Positions 1 through 13,734 are shown, counted from the stretch's first letter. The stretch is 64,000 nucleotides of DNA from Phaseolus vulgaris (GCF_000499845.2 NC_023750.2:5577478-5641477); one strand, 5' to 3'. A program made the numbers and translations. Notes: a model not told the origin generated them from the letters alone.

Positions 1-1103
1 ATATAATCATTAATTTATAAATGCTGTCTTTTAAGGAGAGTAACAATATTTTAAAACTTGTATGGTATGAACTTTAAACTTTATCCATAAAACACTAACA
101 AAGCAAAAACAAAAGTTGTGATAATGAGATTACTTTGGTAAAATTATTTCAAAACAAAAAAATATTGCTTTTATTTAGATAAGTTTATGAAATGTCCTTG
201 TTTCACATAATAATTCAAGAAACACGTTATAATTGTTAGGTAAGTTTATGAAATGTCCATGTCTATAAAAAGAAAAATTGTTAGGATTTAAACATAAAGT
301 TACTTTCAAAATAATACAATTAAATAGTACTAAATATGACTCTAAGTTCTTCGCACAGCTTAATAACAACAACAAAAGTCTTTACTGAAATAATTTTAAT
401 AAAAAAATATTATTCTTTTAATAAACATATTGCTTTTATATCTATACTATAAATATTAGTGTAATTTATTTGGATTAAAACTAAAGATAAGTATTAAAAT
501 TTAATTTAAAATCGAGATCATCAGAAAACTTAATATTTTATTAAAAATTCTGAACCTTTTTGACACCTTATAATTTTTTTTATGTATAGGAATAAATATT
601 TGTAATCATTTAATAATATATTAAGAAGTCACCTTCCATTTACTATTTTATTTGATAGAAAGAATTTTAATAAAAGTTAAAAGGACATATTAGTTAAGGA
701 AATTTTACTATCTGATTCCTCTAATAAAAATTATTTATTTATTAACTAGTATATATGATAAAACAAATATTTAATTTTCATAAGAAACATGTTAATAAAA
801 TGCCAAAATAAATACTGTATATTAAAAAAAACATTTGAGTAACATTTATAAAGAAAAATTATTATATTTAATATTTAAATTTACCAATATTACCAATAAA
901 TTATATATTTAATAAATATAATTAAAAGACATTATCATTAATTTTTACTATGTATTATATTGAATAATAATAATAATTAGTAACTATTATCATTCTTTTT
1001 TACGATGTATTATATTTAATAAATATAATAATCATAATAATTAATATTATTATGATTTAATATGTATTATTTATAATAAATATAATTAAATATTATTTTT
1101 TAT
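1..1103 (-). repeat. Copy of polygalacturonase upstream flank, left part
   Basis: This AT-rich stretch is colinear with 35,708-36,691, the region just upstream of the left PG gene, in the same orientation. Position 1 corresponds to a point about 116 bp upstream of the PG start codon, so another PG copy or remnant on the minus strand would be expected just beyond the left window edge. The copy differs from 35,708-36,691 by many substitutions and small indels, including a local duplication around 181-270. It is cut at 1,103 by a LINE and resumes at 13,735. No coding region of its own is visible. Confidence 0.8.
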
Positions 1104-1169
1104 TTTTTTTATCAGTAGAAAATGAAATTAAATTTAGAGAGATACAAAGGGGTATCCCAACCCTTTAAC

Positions 1170-3319
1170 GTAATCCATACTACATAATTAGAACACTCAA
1201 AAATGAGAAAACTCTTAAGAATGAAAAGGATATGAGATATTTGCTGCATATACAAAACCCTGCACCGGCAAACAAGTTGCTATAGGAGATGCAAACTGCA
1301 ACTTCAATACCACCAAAGCACACTGAGGAGATAAGCAACCTCCATCATCTTGTTTACATTCTTCAGTGTCGTGCAACAACTCCTAATTGACATTGGCTTC
1401 ACCCTTGAGTACTAAAACCAGCATGCCATCAGCTTAACTTACCCAAGCATGCCATGGGAATACTTGTAGTCCTGGTTGTGTACACTAACAACTGCATTGC
1501 CTACCAGAGCCCAAAATCATAAAAGTATGATTCACCCATTCAATATCCACCTCAGAACCAATAATAGCTTCATTGAACCTTTACTTGAGGTGCTTACACA
1601 CTACTCCAACATATACACACCCGTGACCATTGTAGGAGGACAACAACAAACTACTTGATTCCATAAACTTCCCCTGACGACGGCTCTTCAAAACAACACC
1701 TACAAGATCCTTGATGAGCATATATTTATTCACACTCACTAGCCTTATTCATAGATTATTGGACTATAATAATAAATAAATCCATTGTTTTAATTAATAT
1801 TCTTATAATTGGGTTTATTTGGGCCTTAACTATTATTATTGTTAATTTTGTGTTTTTAGAGTAAATTATCCGGAGGAAGCATCTACCTTTGTGAATGGGC
1901 CAAATATGCAAAAGTTCAAGTTGCTTCTTGAGCCAAAATAGGAAATAAATTCTGAGGAGAAGAAAGAGAAAATAAAATCTACAATATCTCAGAAACAGAA
2001 TTGGAAGCAAATCTTCTGCAAAATATAAGAATTCTGGAAAGATAGAAACTTGGAAACGGTTAACAAAATATAAACTACAATATTCTCTCAAGATCCTTGG
2101 AGCATAAAAGCCTATAAAAGGACACAAGCATCAAGGAGAAAAGGGAGAGCTTCATAGGGTTTTCTTAGTTTATTTTCTTCTTAGTAATTCTTTTGTTTTG
2201 CCTCCGCATGGAAGGCTAAACCTTTTTGGTTGATTCTTTTGTAATTCCCCACTGAGTTATGAGGTTTTGTTCAATAAAAGTTTCGATTTTTAATTCTCTA
2301 TAGCAGTTGTTTTTATTGTCTAATCTCCTGGAAAACTGGTTTTTGTGAGAGGTTGTACTTGAACGCATGATTGAGAGTCTTCCTTATCTTAAACTTTGGT
2401 TTCTTAGTTAGTTCACATTGTTCTAATTAATTTCTTGGGCGCATGATTCAAAGGAGAGGAGATAAGCATTCCCATGGAGTATACGCATGGAACAAAGTGG
2501 GTATTGATTAAACCGGTAGACACATGCTTTACTGGTGAGCTTCAGTTGAATTAGGTTTGGCGCATGTTCAATCTAGTCTAGCTCTGCTGAGGATTGAGAA
2601 AAGAATAATCTTTAGAGAGCCTGAGAAGAATTCAATGGTGGAAGAACTTGGGATCAACTGCTTTTTATTTGTTATTTTAACCTCTTTTATATTTTCTGCA
2701 CAACTATCTCAAACCCCATTTTTATCTTTATTGTTATTGCTAACTTTTATTGCTTGCAGATAGATTTTAAACCCTGATCAACTGATTTTACTATTGGATT
2801 CGTTGGGAGACGACTTGGGGACATTTGTCCACAATTATACTATCATCTTTCTAGTGTTAGACAAGTCTACGCTAGAATCATATTAATTTGACAGCAAAAC
2901 GACAACTATCAGTCCTCATTCAGGAGCCGTACTACAACTCCTCATGTTCAGGTTCATGCAACCCGCCAAACAGATGTTAGAACAACAAAGACATGGACCA
3001 TCACAAGCTTATTATTTAACAGAAAAAGGGGGGCAAATGAGGTTTGCTATCCAGACCCAACACGTTAATAAACACCTTCCGCTAGACCTCAACTCCTACC
3101 ACCAGCAAAAGCATACCAGGGAAGCCACCAGGATCAGCGGGAGCATGCCAATCTGCAGCACATGGAGTTCCAGCAGACCCTGCTCTAGTACCAACCATCT
3201 GCTATGCCCACTACCACCATTTACACAGTGTGTAGATTCACCAGCAAGCTACCCCCCCTTCCTTTCCTCTGTTCCACCGCCAACCGAAAGCCTTCAGCCA
3301 TTCCATAGCATCACAGATT
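1170..3319. other. Gypsy-like LTR remnant and unassigned DNA within the LINE 3' region
   Basis: Between the ORF2 stop of the LINE (3,320) and its 3' tail lies about 2.1 kb unrelated to LINE sequence. The part around 2,100-2,900 resembles a plant Gypsy LTR: a polyadenylation-like stretch near 2,265-2,290, recurring 'cgcatg' words, and a segment near 2,795-2,880 like the 3' part of Athila/Tat-type LTRs. I could not fix the termini or a target duplication. For 1,170-1,700 and 2,930-3,310 I recognise nothing; short open frames there look accidental. Confidence 0.4.
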
Positions 3320-6300
3320 CTACTTGTAGCTACTAATGCATATCATTGGGTTCAACACCCAATCAAAAAAAGAGTAGGTAAACTTATTCCCCTTATGCTT
3401 TAACCATAACCATGATTTTAGCTGGGCCTTTTGGAACACTTCTTCCTCATCTACAACACCTTGGTTAAACACTACTGAATTCCTATGCTTCCACAAGCAC
3501 CAGACAATGGTAGACCATACCCCTTTTCAAATCAGATTTTGTTTATTACTACCCTGGGTCAAAATAAAGCTTTCAAAGTGGTTCTTAACATCATTATGTT
3601 GGACGAATAGAATTCCAATCCATCTAAGGCATAGGTTCCATACACAGCAAGCAACCTTACACTCGAGGAAGAGATGTTGGCAGGACTCCTCCTTGATCTC
3701 ACATAGAGCACATATAGTGGTGTCCAGTAAAACCTCTCTCATTCTCAAGCAAAGCCTTGTTGGGATTCTGTTCAGCAGCACCCTCCAGGCTGTGAACATA
3801 ACATTGGGGAACGTCTTCGCCTTCCAAAGGTATTTGAACACTTCAATTTGAGGGCCCCTAACCGTCTTGACTAGGCACTCATACGCAGAACTCACTGTGA
3901 AGCACCCAGTAGCTTCAGTTCTCCACGCGAGGGCATCCTTTTCATCCTTCATCACTTTGACCCTGGAGATGAGGACTTCCAGCTCAGCTTCCATTAAGGT
4001 TTCCCACTCAAATCTACCTCTCCTCCAACTTAAGGTCCACCTCCACACCGAACCTTCTCATCCTCCTACTTCTTCCACCTTGTGGCCTTGATTTAACGAC
4101 AAGGAGAACAATCTCAGGAACAAGATTTTTAACTTTGAATTTCCTACCCACACATCCTCCCAGAAACAAATTTTATCTCCACTCCCTATTTTCCAGCCAA
4201 CTTTATCTTGGAGCTACCCGTCTCCTCCTCCCTCCCTACAGATACTCGTCAAATCCCTCCACCACCAAGACTGATATTTGACAGGCAAAGAACCATTGTT
4301 AATATCCAGACCATACTTCGATTCCAGCACTTCCTTCCACCTTCCTTTCTCATTAGAGCTATAACGCCATTTCCACTTAGCCATGAGTGCATAATTAAAC
4401 TTCCGGATTTCCTCTGATTCCCAACCCACCTTCCTCTTTTGTTTTGCACAAGTCTTTCCAGCTAATCCATGATATTAACATCTTCTCTTTTCCCCACCCC
4501 CATAGGAACCTCCTTTGGATACTAATAATGCTTTTACAGACCACATCCGGGGATTTGAAGAGGGACAGGTAGTAGAGCGGCATAGCGGATAAAACAGATT
4601 TGATTAAACACAATCTTCCTACCATTGAAAGAAATCTCCCTTTCCACACACTAAGCTTTGACTTTAGTTTATTCAGGATTAGTTCCCTGATCTTTTTCTT
4701 CCTCGGATTACCCCGCACTTCTAAGCCTAGATAGTTGAAAGGTACACCCATCTGGCCACAGTTCAGAGTCTTTTTGCATAACAATCCAAATTACTTTTCA
4801 ACACGTTTATACCTGCTAACTTTGACTTGTGGAAGTTAATCTTCAACCTTGAGGCTATCTCAAACCCCTTGAGTATAGACTTCAAGGTGATTATGTTGTT
4901 GAAGGAGTCCTGACATAAAAACAGGGTGTAATCAGCAAACTGAAGGATGCTAAGTTCTACCTCTTTTCTTCCTATTTTTAGACCAGATAGGAGATTTGCC
5001 TTCACCGCTTGCCTTACTAGCCCAACGAGCCCTTCCGCAACCACAATAAACCAAAAATGAGTTAGAGGATCGCCCTGCCTTAACCCTCTCAACGGCTTGA
5101 ATTCCTCTGTAGGGCTACCATTGACAAGCACAAACACCGTTGCACTCTCCAGGCATCCTTTGATCCACATAACCCATCTGTTATCGAACCCATCCTATTT
5201 AACATTTCATATAGGAACTCCCATCTGACTGAGTCGTAAGCTTTTTCAAAATCCACCTTAAAGCACAAACCACTCTTCCCACCCCTCCTTAGATCCTCTA
5301 CCACCTCGTTAGCCATGAGCAAACTGTCAAGAATCCCTCTATTCTTGAGAAAAGTCGATTGGCAGTCGTCAATCACAGAATTGAGAACTTTCTTCATCCT
5401 ACCCGCCAACACTTTCGAAAGTATCTTGTACATAGCACCTACTAGGGAGATAGGTCTATATTGCTCAAGCAAAACAGGATCCTTTACCTTGGGTATAAGT
5501 GCTACAAAAGAGGCCTTACAACCCTTTGGAATAAACCCATTTTCATGAAAGATGGTCTCCGCTACTACTATGTCGTCTTTTAGAAAGTCCCAGCTTTTCT
5601 TGATAAAGTTCATGTTGAAACCATTTGTTCCTGGACTCTTTGAACCATCACAGAACCACACCACATCTCTTATTTCTTCCTCAGAGAAGGCAGCTGTTAA
5701 GGACATATTATCCTCACTGGATAGGGACTTAAAATCTACCTTGTCAAGTCTAACACCAAAGTCCTTCGTAGTTGTAAATCTGTTTTCAAAGAGTTTCTTG
5801 GCTTCTTAACGCATTGTACAAGGTTCCTCACACCAGATGCCAACAACCTCAACTCCCTTAACCTCATTTCTAAGTCTTCTCCACCTCAACGATGAGTGAA
5901 AAAATTTAGTACACGAATCTCCATACTTGAACCATTTTGCTCTAGCTTTTTGACAAATGAGGGAGTCTAGCTTCTTTTCAGTTTCCTTCAAATGACTTAC
6001 CAACTCAAACCTCTTCAGTCTATCATTTTCCCCAAGGTCAGTAATGCAATCTTGGCAATATAAGTCCTCCAATTCCTGCAAAATCCTCTTCTTACTTGTT
6101 TGGATGTTGTCGAACTCATCCCTATTCCAGACTTTCAGATCACCCTTCAAAAACTTCAATTTCTCCTTGATCTTTGTAATAGCATTCCCCTGCACAGAGT
6201 ATGATAACCATTTATTCTTCACCATCTCATGAAACCCCTTCTCCATGAACCACGCATCAATAGATCGGAAGGGTTTGGGCCCCCAATCCTTATCCACAGA

Positions 6301-7002
6301 CTTTACCACTATTGCACAGTGATCCGAGACTTCCCTTCGTTGCACATACTGTTTACACATAGGCCAAATCTCCATCCACTCTTCCGAGACAAGAACTCTG
6401 TCTAATTTGCTCCTTGTCGATCCATTAGACTTAAACCAGGTGAAAATATTTCCTACTAAAGGCAGTTCAAAGAGAGAGTTGGTATCGATGAAGCTGTTGA
6501 ACCCATTGATCTCACCTGATTGACTGACCCTCTCCCTTACACCTTTCCTTTCGTTCCGGTTTCTAATGGCATTAAAATCACCACACAAGCACCAGACCAA
6601 GACTTGAGATGCCGATTTAAATTTTGACAACTCCTCCCAAAGGATCTTCTTCTCACTCAAAGTGCAGGTTGCGTAAACATTAACCACTACACATCTGGTA
6701 TTGGATTTAACATGGTTATCGAAGACTGCAATGAAGCCCTTTGCCATGACATGGCTCACATAGCTAAAAGCTTCTTCATACCACATAGACAACAAACTAC
6801 CATTACCATTGTCGCCTTCATGATGAAGCCAACCCACTTTGTTATCCCCCCACAGGGAATAGCATATTGCTGCCGTGAACACCTTGGCTTTAATTTCTTA
6901 CAGACAAACAAATTTCGCACCCTCACAAGCTATTACATGTCTCAAATACCTAGCTTTAGTACTTCCCCCCACACCTCTAATATTTAACTTCACTACTATC
7001 AT
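3320..7002 (-). pseudogene. LINE ORF2 remnant (endonuclease, reverse transcriptase, zf-RVT)
   Basis: Reading leftward from an ATG at 7,002, the order is an AP-endonuclease domain (GDFN near 6,570 and SDH near 6,310), a reverse transcriptase domain (5,700-4,770), a connection region, and a C-terminal zinc-binding zf-RVT domain (about 4,050-3,530). The family makes the nick and the cDNA for target-primed reverse transcription. Lesions: an in-frame TAA in the N-terminal endonuclease motif near 6,905, TAA at 5,808-5,806, frameshifts near 5,200, 4,780, 4,430 and 3,527, and a catalytic box FADY where FADD is expected (about 4,935), which removes a metal-binding aspartate. The stop at 3,322-3,320 matches the end of ORF2 in the second LINE. 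Confidence 0.9.
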
Positions 7003-7467
7003 TAAGACAAGTTCTTAATACCCACCTTAGAGCACGATGCAAACTCTGAATCACGGTCTTCCATACTCCCATATTCTTTTACAACCTCCTCTTCATCCCC
7101 TCGACACATGATCCCAACTTGCTTTCCCACTTTCCATAACTTGGATGGTCCCGCAAGATTTACAGGTTCAACTAGACGGGAATTACAGATATTGATGTTT
7201 CTATATGAAATTGAAGATGATGACGAATCGTCTCTATTGTGAACCATTACCCCTGCTTGAGGGATTCTTGCTTTGCGCCTTCCAGACCACCTCGGAAAAG
7301 AGCATAAGTCTCCCAATTCCGATAGACCTTTCTTCTTGCAACGACGCAGTGGAGAGCTGGATTTGCTTCTCTCGGTAACTCCGTCGTCGCGCCTACCAGG
7401 ATAGGAATCAACGCCGCTGGTTCCATAACTCCTGCAGCTTCTTCATCTTCGCTACCTCCTTGCAAGA
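7003..7467 (-). pseudogene. LINE ORF1 C-terminal piece, cut off by copia insertion
   Basis: This segment lies between ORF2 and the copia element and continues LINE ORF1 from the other side of the insertion (12,044). It reads as a low-complexity, charged and serine-rich C-terminal tail with no domain I recognise. Open frames of 60-104 codons here are pieces of that tail in different frames, so frameshifts are present. Assignment rests on position between the DUF4283 part and ORF2. Confidence 0.55.
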
Positions 7468-7648
7468 TGTTAAAGGAAAAGAAAGAATAGGGTAAATCCC
7501 TTGTGTATATTGAACACATAGGGTTATGTTTATATAGGAAAAAGAAACATATGGGCTAAGCCCATTACATAAATATGAGATATCTAACAATATCTATAAT
7601 ATCTCATAATATCAAATAATATCTAATTATATCTAATTATATCTAACA
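7468..7648 (-). repeat. Copia 1 3' LTR
   Basis: 181 bp, TG...CA on the plus strand, followed by the complement of the polypurine tract. It contains several tandem variants of an ATATCTAA word near its right end. Same length as its partner at 11,863-12,043, with few differences. Confidence 0.9.
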
Positions 7649-7655
7649 CTCCCCC

Positions 7656-10600
7656 TCAAGCTGGTGCATATAGATCATATGTACCCAGCTTGTTACAAGT
7701 GTAATCAATCCTAGGTCCTCGTAAGGGTTTAGTAAAAATGTCTGCTAATTGATTATTTGAATTAACAAACTCAGTCTTGATATCTCCTGATATAATCTTT
7801 TCTCGAATGAAATGACAATCAATCTCAATATGTTTTGTCCTTTCATGAAAAACTGGATTTGAGCTAATACGAAGAGCAGCCTGATTATCACATATCAGTG
7901 TCATTTGAGTAACCTCTCCAAATTGCAATTTTTTAAGTAACTGTTTAAGCCAAATAAGCTCACAAGTAGCCGAGGCCATAGCTCTATATTCTGCTTCTGC
8001 ACTAGATCTTGCCACAACACTTTGTTTCTTGCTCTTCCAAGAGATCAAGTTATCACCAATGGAGACACCATAACCAGAAGTTGACCTTCTATTAAATGGA
8101 GATCCTGCCCAATCAGCATCTGAATAACAAACGACTTTAGTATGGTTATTATGACCATATAACAAACCTTTTCCAGGAGAGCCTTTAATGTACTTCACTA
8201 TACGAATGACTGCATTCCAATGATCTTCACATGGAGAATTAAGAAATTGACTCACCACACTGACTGCAAAGGAAATATCAGGACGAGTAACAGTGAGATA
8301 GTTCAATCTTCCAACTAATCTCCTGTACTTCTCAGGATCTGAAAGAGGCTCCCCCTGATTGGGTAGAAGCTTGACGTTGGGATCCATGGGAGTATCAACA
8401 GATTTCGAATTCATCAACCCAATTTCCTCCAAAATATCTAATGCGTATTTTCTTTGAGAGATAACAATACCAGTATTGGATTGTGCTACCTCAATCCCCA
8501 AGAAATATCTGAGTTTGCCAAGATCTTTGGTCTGAAAGTGTTGACAAAGGTGTTGTTTTACTTGTGAGATGCCATGGTGATCACTGCCTGTAAGAACAAT
8601 GTCATCAACATATACTACAAGATAGATACACCTAGCACTCGAGTGACGATAAAAAACTGAATGATCTCCTTCACTGCGAGTCATACCAAATTGTTGAACA
8701 ACATTGCTAAATTTTCCAAACCAAGCCCTAGGAGACTGCTTGAGGCCATATAAGGATTTGCGAAGACGACATACCAATCCAGAAGACTCCCCCTGAGCAA
8801 CAAAACTGGGAGGTTGCTCCATATAAATTTCTTCCTGCAAATCCCCATTAAGAAAAGCATTTTTAACATCCAGTTGATAAAGAGGCCATTATTGAAGAGC
8901 AACCATAACTATGAATAAGCAAACAGAGTCCATCTTTGCTACTGGAGAAAAAGTATCACCATAGTCTAAACCAAAAATTTTGGTATAACCCTTAGCCACA
9001 AGACGAGCTTTGAGACGATCAATAGTACCATCAGGACCAACTTTGATAGCAAAAATCCACCTGCAACCAACAACAGATTTCCTAGATGGTAAAGGAACAA
9101 GTTCCCAAGTTCCATTATTCTGAAGCGCATTCATTTCATCAAGCATGGCCTGACGCCAACCAGGATGAGCTAAAGCATCACCTACAGATTTTGGAATGGA
9201 TACAGAAGAAATAGACAAAAGGTAGGTATAAAACGGTTGAGATAGTCTATGGTAACTCAAAGCAGTATAATGTGGAGAGGGATTACGAGTAGAACGTATA
9301 CCTTTACGGATAGCAATAGGAAGATCAGGTTCAACAGTCGGAGGTTCAACTATAGGAGCCGGAGGGGGATGAGGTGTTGGCACCAGAATAGAGTTTGTTG
9401 ATGGACGATGAGACGGTTGACGACGACTATACACCTAAAGAGTTGGCGGCGGTGGTGAATTGTTAGGTGCACTAGGCACAACAAGAGGAATATTAACTTG
9501 ATTAGATGAAGAAATTGAAGGAGAAAGACAAGACTTAAAGTAAAGGGAAGATTCACTGAAGGTGACATCTGCTGAAATAAAATAATGGTTTAAAGACGGT
9601 GAGAAACATTTATATCCTTTTTGTGATCTAGTGAACCCTAAAAAGACACATTTGTGTGACTTAGGAGATAATTTATCAAGACCGGGACTAAAATTATGAA
9701 CAAAACATGTGGACCCAAAAACTTTGGGAGGTAAAGAGTGGAGAGGGTCATGTGGAAATAAAATAGAATGAGGAATTTTGTTATCTAAAATTGAAGATGG
9801 CATGCGATTAATGAGATAACATGCACGGGCATCACCCCAAAAACGCTGAGGAACATCACCATGGATTAAAATAGTACGAGTTGTTTCAACAAGATGTCTA
9901 TTCTTGCGCTCAGCTACCCCATTTTGTTGAGGTGTATAAGCACATGAAGTTTGATGAAGAATACCATGAGAAGCCATAAAATTTTTAAAAGAATGAGAAA
10001 GATACTCACGTCCATTATCATTGCGCAAAATTCGGATGGAAATTCCAAATTGATTTTTAATTTCATTGTAAAATATTTGAAATATAGAAAACAACTCAGA
10101 ATGGTTTTTCATTAAAAATGCCCAAGTACATCTTGAATAATCATCAATAAATATTTGAAATATAGAAAACCGAGCATGAATGAGAGATGGAGAATCCATA
10201 ATTGCGCCAACATGTGCAGAGATCTGTAGTTGATAAAGTCCATGAGACTCACATCCGGTGCCAATCATCCGTCCCGAACTCCGGTCCTGTAAAGTAACAA
10301 AATCTTTGGTAAAAGAAATAACACAGTCAAGGGAACGAGTGAGACGACTAATGGATAATAAGTTAAATGGAGACCCAGGGACATAAAGAACATTATCAAT
10401 AGATAAAGATGAAAAAAGATTAATAGTACCAACACCATGTGATGGTACCCTATATCCATTGGTCATGGTAACTGAAGGTTAAATAACCCGTAGTAGATAG
10501 GGAAGAGAAAAAGATTTATTACCAGTAATGTGATCAGTGGCACCTGAATCTAGAACCCAAGGGCCATGGGAAGTGGAGTGAGTGAGGCCAACAAAAGATG

Positions 10601-11620
10601 TACCTGAATGTGCAACAAAAGCCGTGGAACTAGGGTTCTGACGATCCTCATACCATTTAAGAAATTCATTGAAAATAGCAGGCTGGCCTGGGGTATCAAT
10701 TGAAGTATGGTCCATGGTAGAAGGTTGCACAGGGGCAATTTGAGCAACCGCAACAGATCTAGGAGGACGACCATGTAAGGCATAACATCTGTCAATTTTG
10801 TGGCCAAGTTTGCCACAATGGTCACACTTGTGACGCCCTTTGCCCGGCTTGTGAGGGCGAGTACGATCATTATGCTGAGACACTAAAGCAGAAGAGTCAT
10901 CAACATGAGACGTTATATCAGCGGTGTGTTTACCTGGCATGCGCAAAAGGGTAGAACAAGTGGAAGTAAAATTGGGCACAATAGGAGATCCCAAAATTTG
11001 ATCACGAACGTGAGAATAATCATCAGGAAGACCATGTAAACCCAATAACATGAAGAACTTGGATCTTTGTTCTAGTTCTTGAGAAGGAGTAGAGGCAGGA
11101 GGTAATAACTCATTAAAATCATGAAGAAGAGCATGAAGTTTACCTAGATATTCTGCCATTGTACCATCAAGACGTTTGGGAGCAACAATTGTGAGAAGAT
11201 TTTGACACACACCATAAAGACGTTGAGTATCATTGGTGTATAATAATTTTGCTTGTTCCCAAACTTCTGAACATGTCTCATAGGTACGAAAAATTTGTTT
11301 TAAAGATGAGTGAATGGTTGATTTGATAGCAATGCATAATTGAGCATCAATTTTCGACCAACGGACAACCTCATTTTCAACAAGTTAGGATGAGTAAGAT
11401 GATCAACATAACCTTGACTCTTAAGCCATAATTTAATATTTGATGCCCAAGTGTCATAATTGGTTCCATCCAATTTTTCAATGGAAAGATGAACATTGAC
11501 GTAATTAGTATAAATAGATGAATCCGGCATAATGACTGCAGAAGAAGCCACAGTGGTAGCCGCAGCGGAAGAAGCCATAGTGGCAGCGGAAGCGGAAGAA
11601 GCCATAGAAGATAAGGACAA
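7656..11620 (-). pseudogene. Copia 1 gag-pol polyprotein, degenerate
   Basis: Reading leftward: gag with a UBN2-type region from 11,620; a CCHC zinc knuckle near 10,830; the protease motif DSGA near 10,545; an integrase core (about 10,140-9,700); reverse transcriptase with YVDD near 8,610; and RNase H (about 8,120-7,700). From 11,210 to 7,656 one frame carries everything, broken only by stops near 10,478, at 9,437-9,435 and near 8,890; a frameshift near 11,300 separates the gag N-terminus. The integrase zinc-binding HHCC domain is missing: the reading passes directly from the post-protease spacer (about 10,160) into the integrase core. The element cannot be autonomous. Confidence 0.92.
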
Positions 11621-11862
11621 ATCCAGTCACCGGTTAATTGGCGGGAGCAACAAAGATGAAGGCTCCGACAGCGATTCCGACAACGTCTCCAGCGGAGGCT
11701 CCGACGACGACTCCGGCGAGATTTCGGCGAGGGTCCGGCAGCGGCTCCGGCGAAGGTCCGGCGAGACAGTGGGGTGGTGGCTGGAATATTCCAGTGAATA
11801 GTGGGTTCACCAATAAAAATTGAACCCTAAACACTAAACCCTAACCTTATGCTCTGATACCA

Positions 11863-12043
11863 TATTAAAGGAAAAGAAAGAATATGGTAAATCCCTTGTG
11901 TATATTGAACACATAGGGTTATGTTTATATAGGAAAAAGAAACATATGGGCTAAGCCCATTACACAAATATGAAATATCTAACAATATCTATAATATCTC
12001 ATAATATCAAATAATATCTAATTATATCTAATAATATCTAACA
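11863..12043 (-). repeat. Copia 1 5' LTR
   Basis: 181 bp, partner of 7,468-7,648, adjoining the complement of the tRNA-Met primer site at 11,851-11,862. Its first dinucleotide on the plus strand is TA where the partner has TG. Confidence 0.9.
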
Positions 12044-12049
12044 CAACAC

Positions 12050-13734
12050 GATGTATTTTTGCTGCCCACCTTCCTCCCTACTCACACCGTATTGTGTTTC
12101 ATTTGCAATTTTAGATCCTAAGCTTTCGCTATGTGCCTGCCATGCTTCTATACTATCACTCACTTCCGATCCCTCTAACTACCTTCGTATCGTTTTACCA
12201 CCGTCACTATGTGATTCCCCTGTCTCAAGACCCTCTATTGTTGACTGGATCACTAACCCCTCATATCCTTCGTTCTTTTGGGTTGAGCCATGGGGCCCAC
12301 CGCCTTGCAACTGGGCCTCGCTCTTACAGACACGGCCCAAAGCCTCATAAATGACCTTTTGGTTACTCAAACACTCTATGTCAACCACCACTTTAGCCAA
12401 GTCAGCTAGATTAGGATTGCTATAGCGAGCCCTATCATAGTCTAGGGCAGGTAGACTGACACATACATTTGCCTTCTGACCCAATCTTTCTTCATTCGTG
12501 GAAGAAGAATCACCTTTGGCCTGACAGCCTTTGCTTTTTGAGGTAGAGCCCTCGAAGCGGATATTTGACTTTGGCATGTACTGTTCACCGTCACCCCCGT
12601 CCTTTCTCCCGCCTTCCCCCCCGTCTGGCCAGCATTCATCCCCGACCCTACACCTGCCCTTCTCCTCACCATTCTTCTCAGAGAAATCTGTATCTTCTAC
12701 GTAGGTTTCCGAGGAGGACACACTATCAGTGGAATCGTCAACATAAAGATTGTCATTGCACCCTCGTCCTTCGTAGCCAATGGCCTCCTCTTCAATGAAA
12801 ATACTGCACACATGTTTATTAGTCCGCACTCTTCTCGCCATCCTGACACTACCAAAATTCTGAACGCGGACTTTCAACCTTGCGTATTCCAGGACCTCCC
12901 AGGTTAACGTATAGTTGTCGATGGAAACCAACTTGGTCGCCGCGGAAATCTCTCCAACCACTTTGGAGAAACAATCCCTATTCCAAAATGGTAATGGCAA
13001 CCCATAGCATTTCACCCAGACAGATTTGTGGCTTGCACCACTGTTTACCGACCAAGGTTTAACACCAGTAAACACAGAGTCAAACCACTCTTTATTATTC
13101 TTCATAATGACCTCCATAGCCTCCCCCTCTCTTGGGGTGATCAGAACAAGGTTGTCACCCAAGAATCTCGCCCTTACCATTGTCATCCCTCCCTTCACAA
13201 GCTCCTCTCCCAACTTGCCAAAGTCCATTCCATCACCGAGGGTCCCTACAACGCTTCTTTCCATCCAAGGTAGAGAAAGTTGTTGTGTTTTAAAAGCCAA
13301 GCCCTTCCAAAAATCTTGGGATTCACCTGTAACAGCTTCGGTGTAGGATCTATTCCTACTCTTCTCCACCCAAATCTCCTTACCTCCATATTTCCTAACA
13401 ATCTCATCTTCCTTCGTATAGCGCTTCCTTTCTATCTTCTGACTTTCTCTTAACAGCTCCCTCAACGCCCTCTGTTCCTCCTGTTTTGGACCATACTGGT
13501 ATCTCCTATATTTCGGAATGTTCACGTACAGCTTCATACTTCCAATATAAATCTGGTCTAGCTCTCTCTCCAGGCGCCCTTCATCTCTTACACCAAAGAA
13601 ACTCACAAAACAGAACCTCCTCCTCCATTTGTTGAGTCTTCTTGAGATAAAAACGTCCTTCACCCTTGCCCATTTTTGAAAAACCTTAACCATGTCCTTT
13701 TCACCAACCCCATGAGGAATGTTGGAGAAGAAGA
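12050..13734 (-). pseudogene. LINE ORF1 (RRM plus DUF4283-like), truncated
   Basis: The main open frame is 12,179-13,693 (504 codons). Residues about 1-60 are the end of an RRM-type RNA-binding fold with an RNP1-like FVSFFGV segment. Residues about 145-285 are DUF4283-like, as in plant LINE ORF1 proteins. The rest is polar and low complexity. The first RRM strand lies upstream of the first methionine and runs into the element's truncated 5' end at about 13,735. A frameshift near 12,179 separates the last part, which continues in another frame to the copia insertion at 12,044. The family coats LINE RNA in a ribonucleoprotein; this copy is incomplete. Confidence 0.85.

Larger units (their letters stand above)
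7468..12043 (-). mobile_element. Ty1-copia retrotransposon 1, inserted in LINE ORF1
   Basis: A complete-length but defective copia element on the minus strand. Two 181-bp LTRs (7,468-7,648 and 11,863-12,043) flank a gag-pol region. Element-sense signals are a primer site complementary to initiator tRNA-Met (TGGTATCAGAGC, minus strand of 11,851-11,862) and a polypurine tract (minus strand of 7,649-7,660). The flanks CAAGA (7,463-7,467) and CAACA (12,044-12,048) look like a 5-bp target duplication with one mutation. It splits LINE ORF1, so it is younger than that LINE. Confidence 0.93.

Noticed and set aside
1756..2127. Minus-strand 123-codon frame
   Set aside because: Lies in an AT-rich LTR-like region, with biased Leu/Phe/Ile composition and no recognisable domain.
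11851..11862. tRNA-like sequence
   Set aside because: Only the 12-nt complement of tRNA-Met at a retrotransposon primer site; no tRNA cloverleaf around it, nor at 55,498.
13026..13346. Plus-strand frames opposite LINE ORF1
   Set aside because: They are shadows of the conserved minus-strand ORF1 and resemble no known protein.
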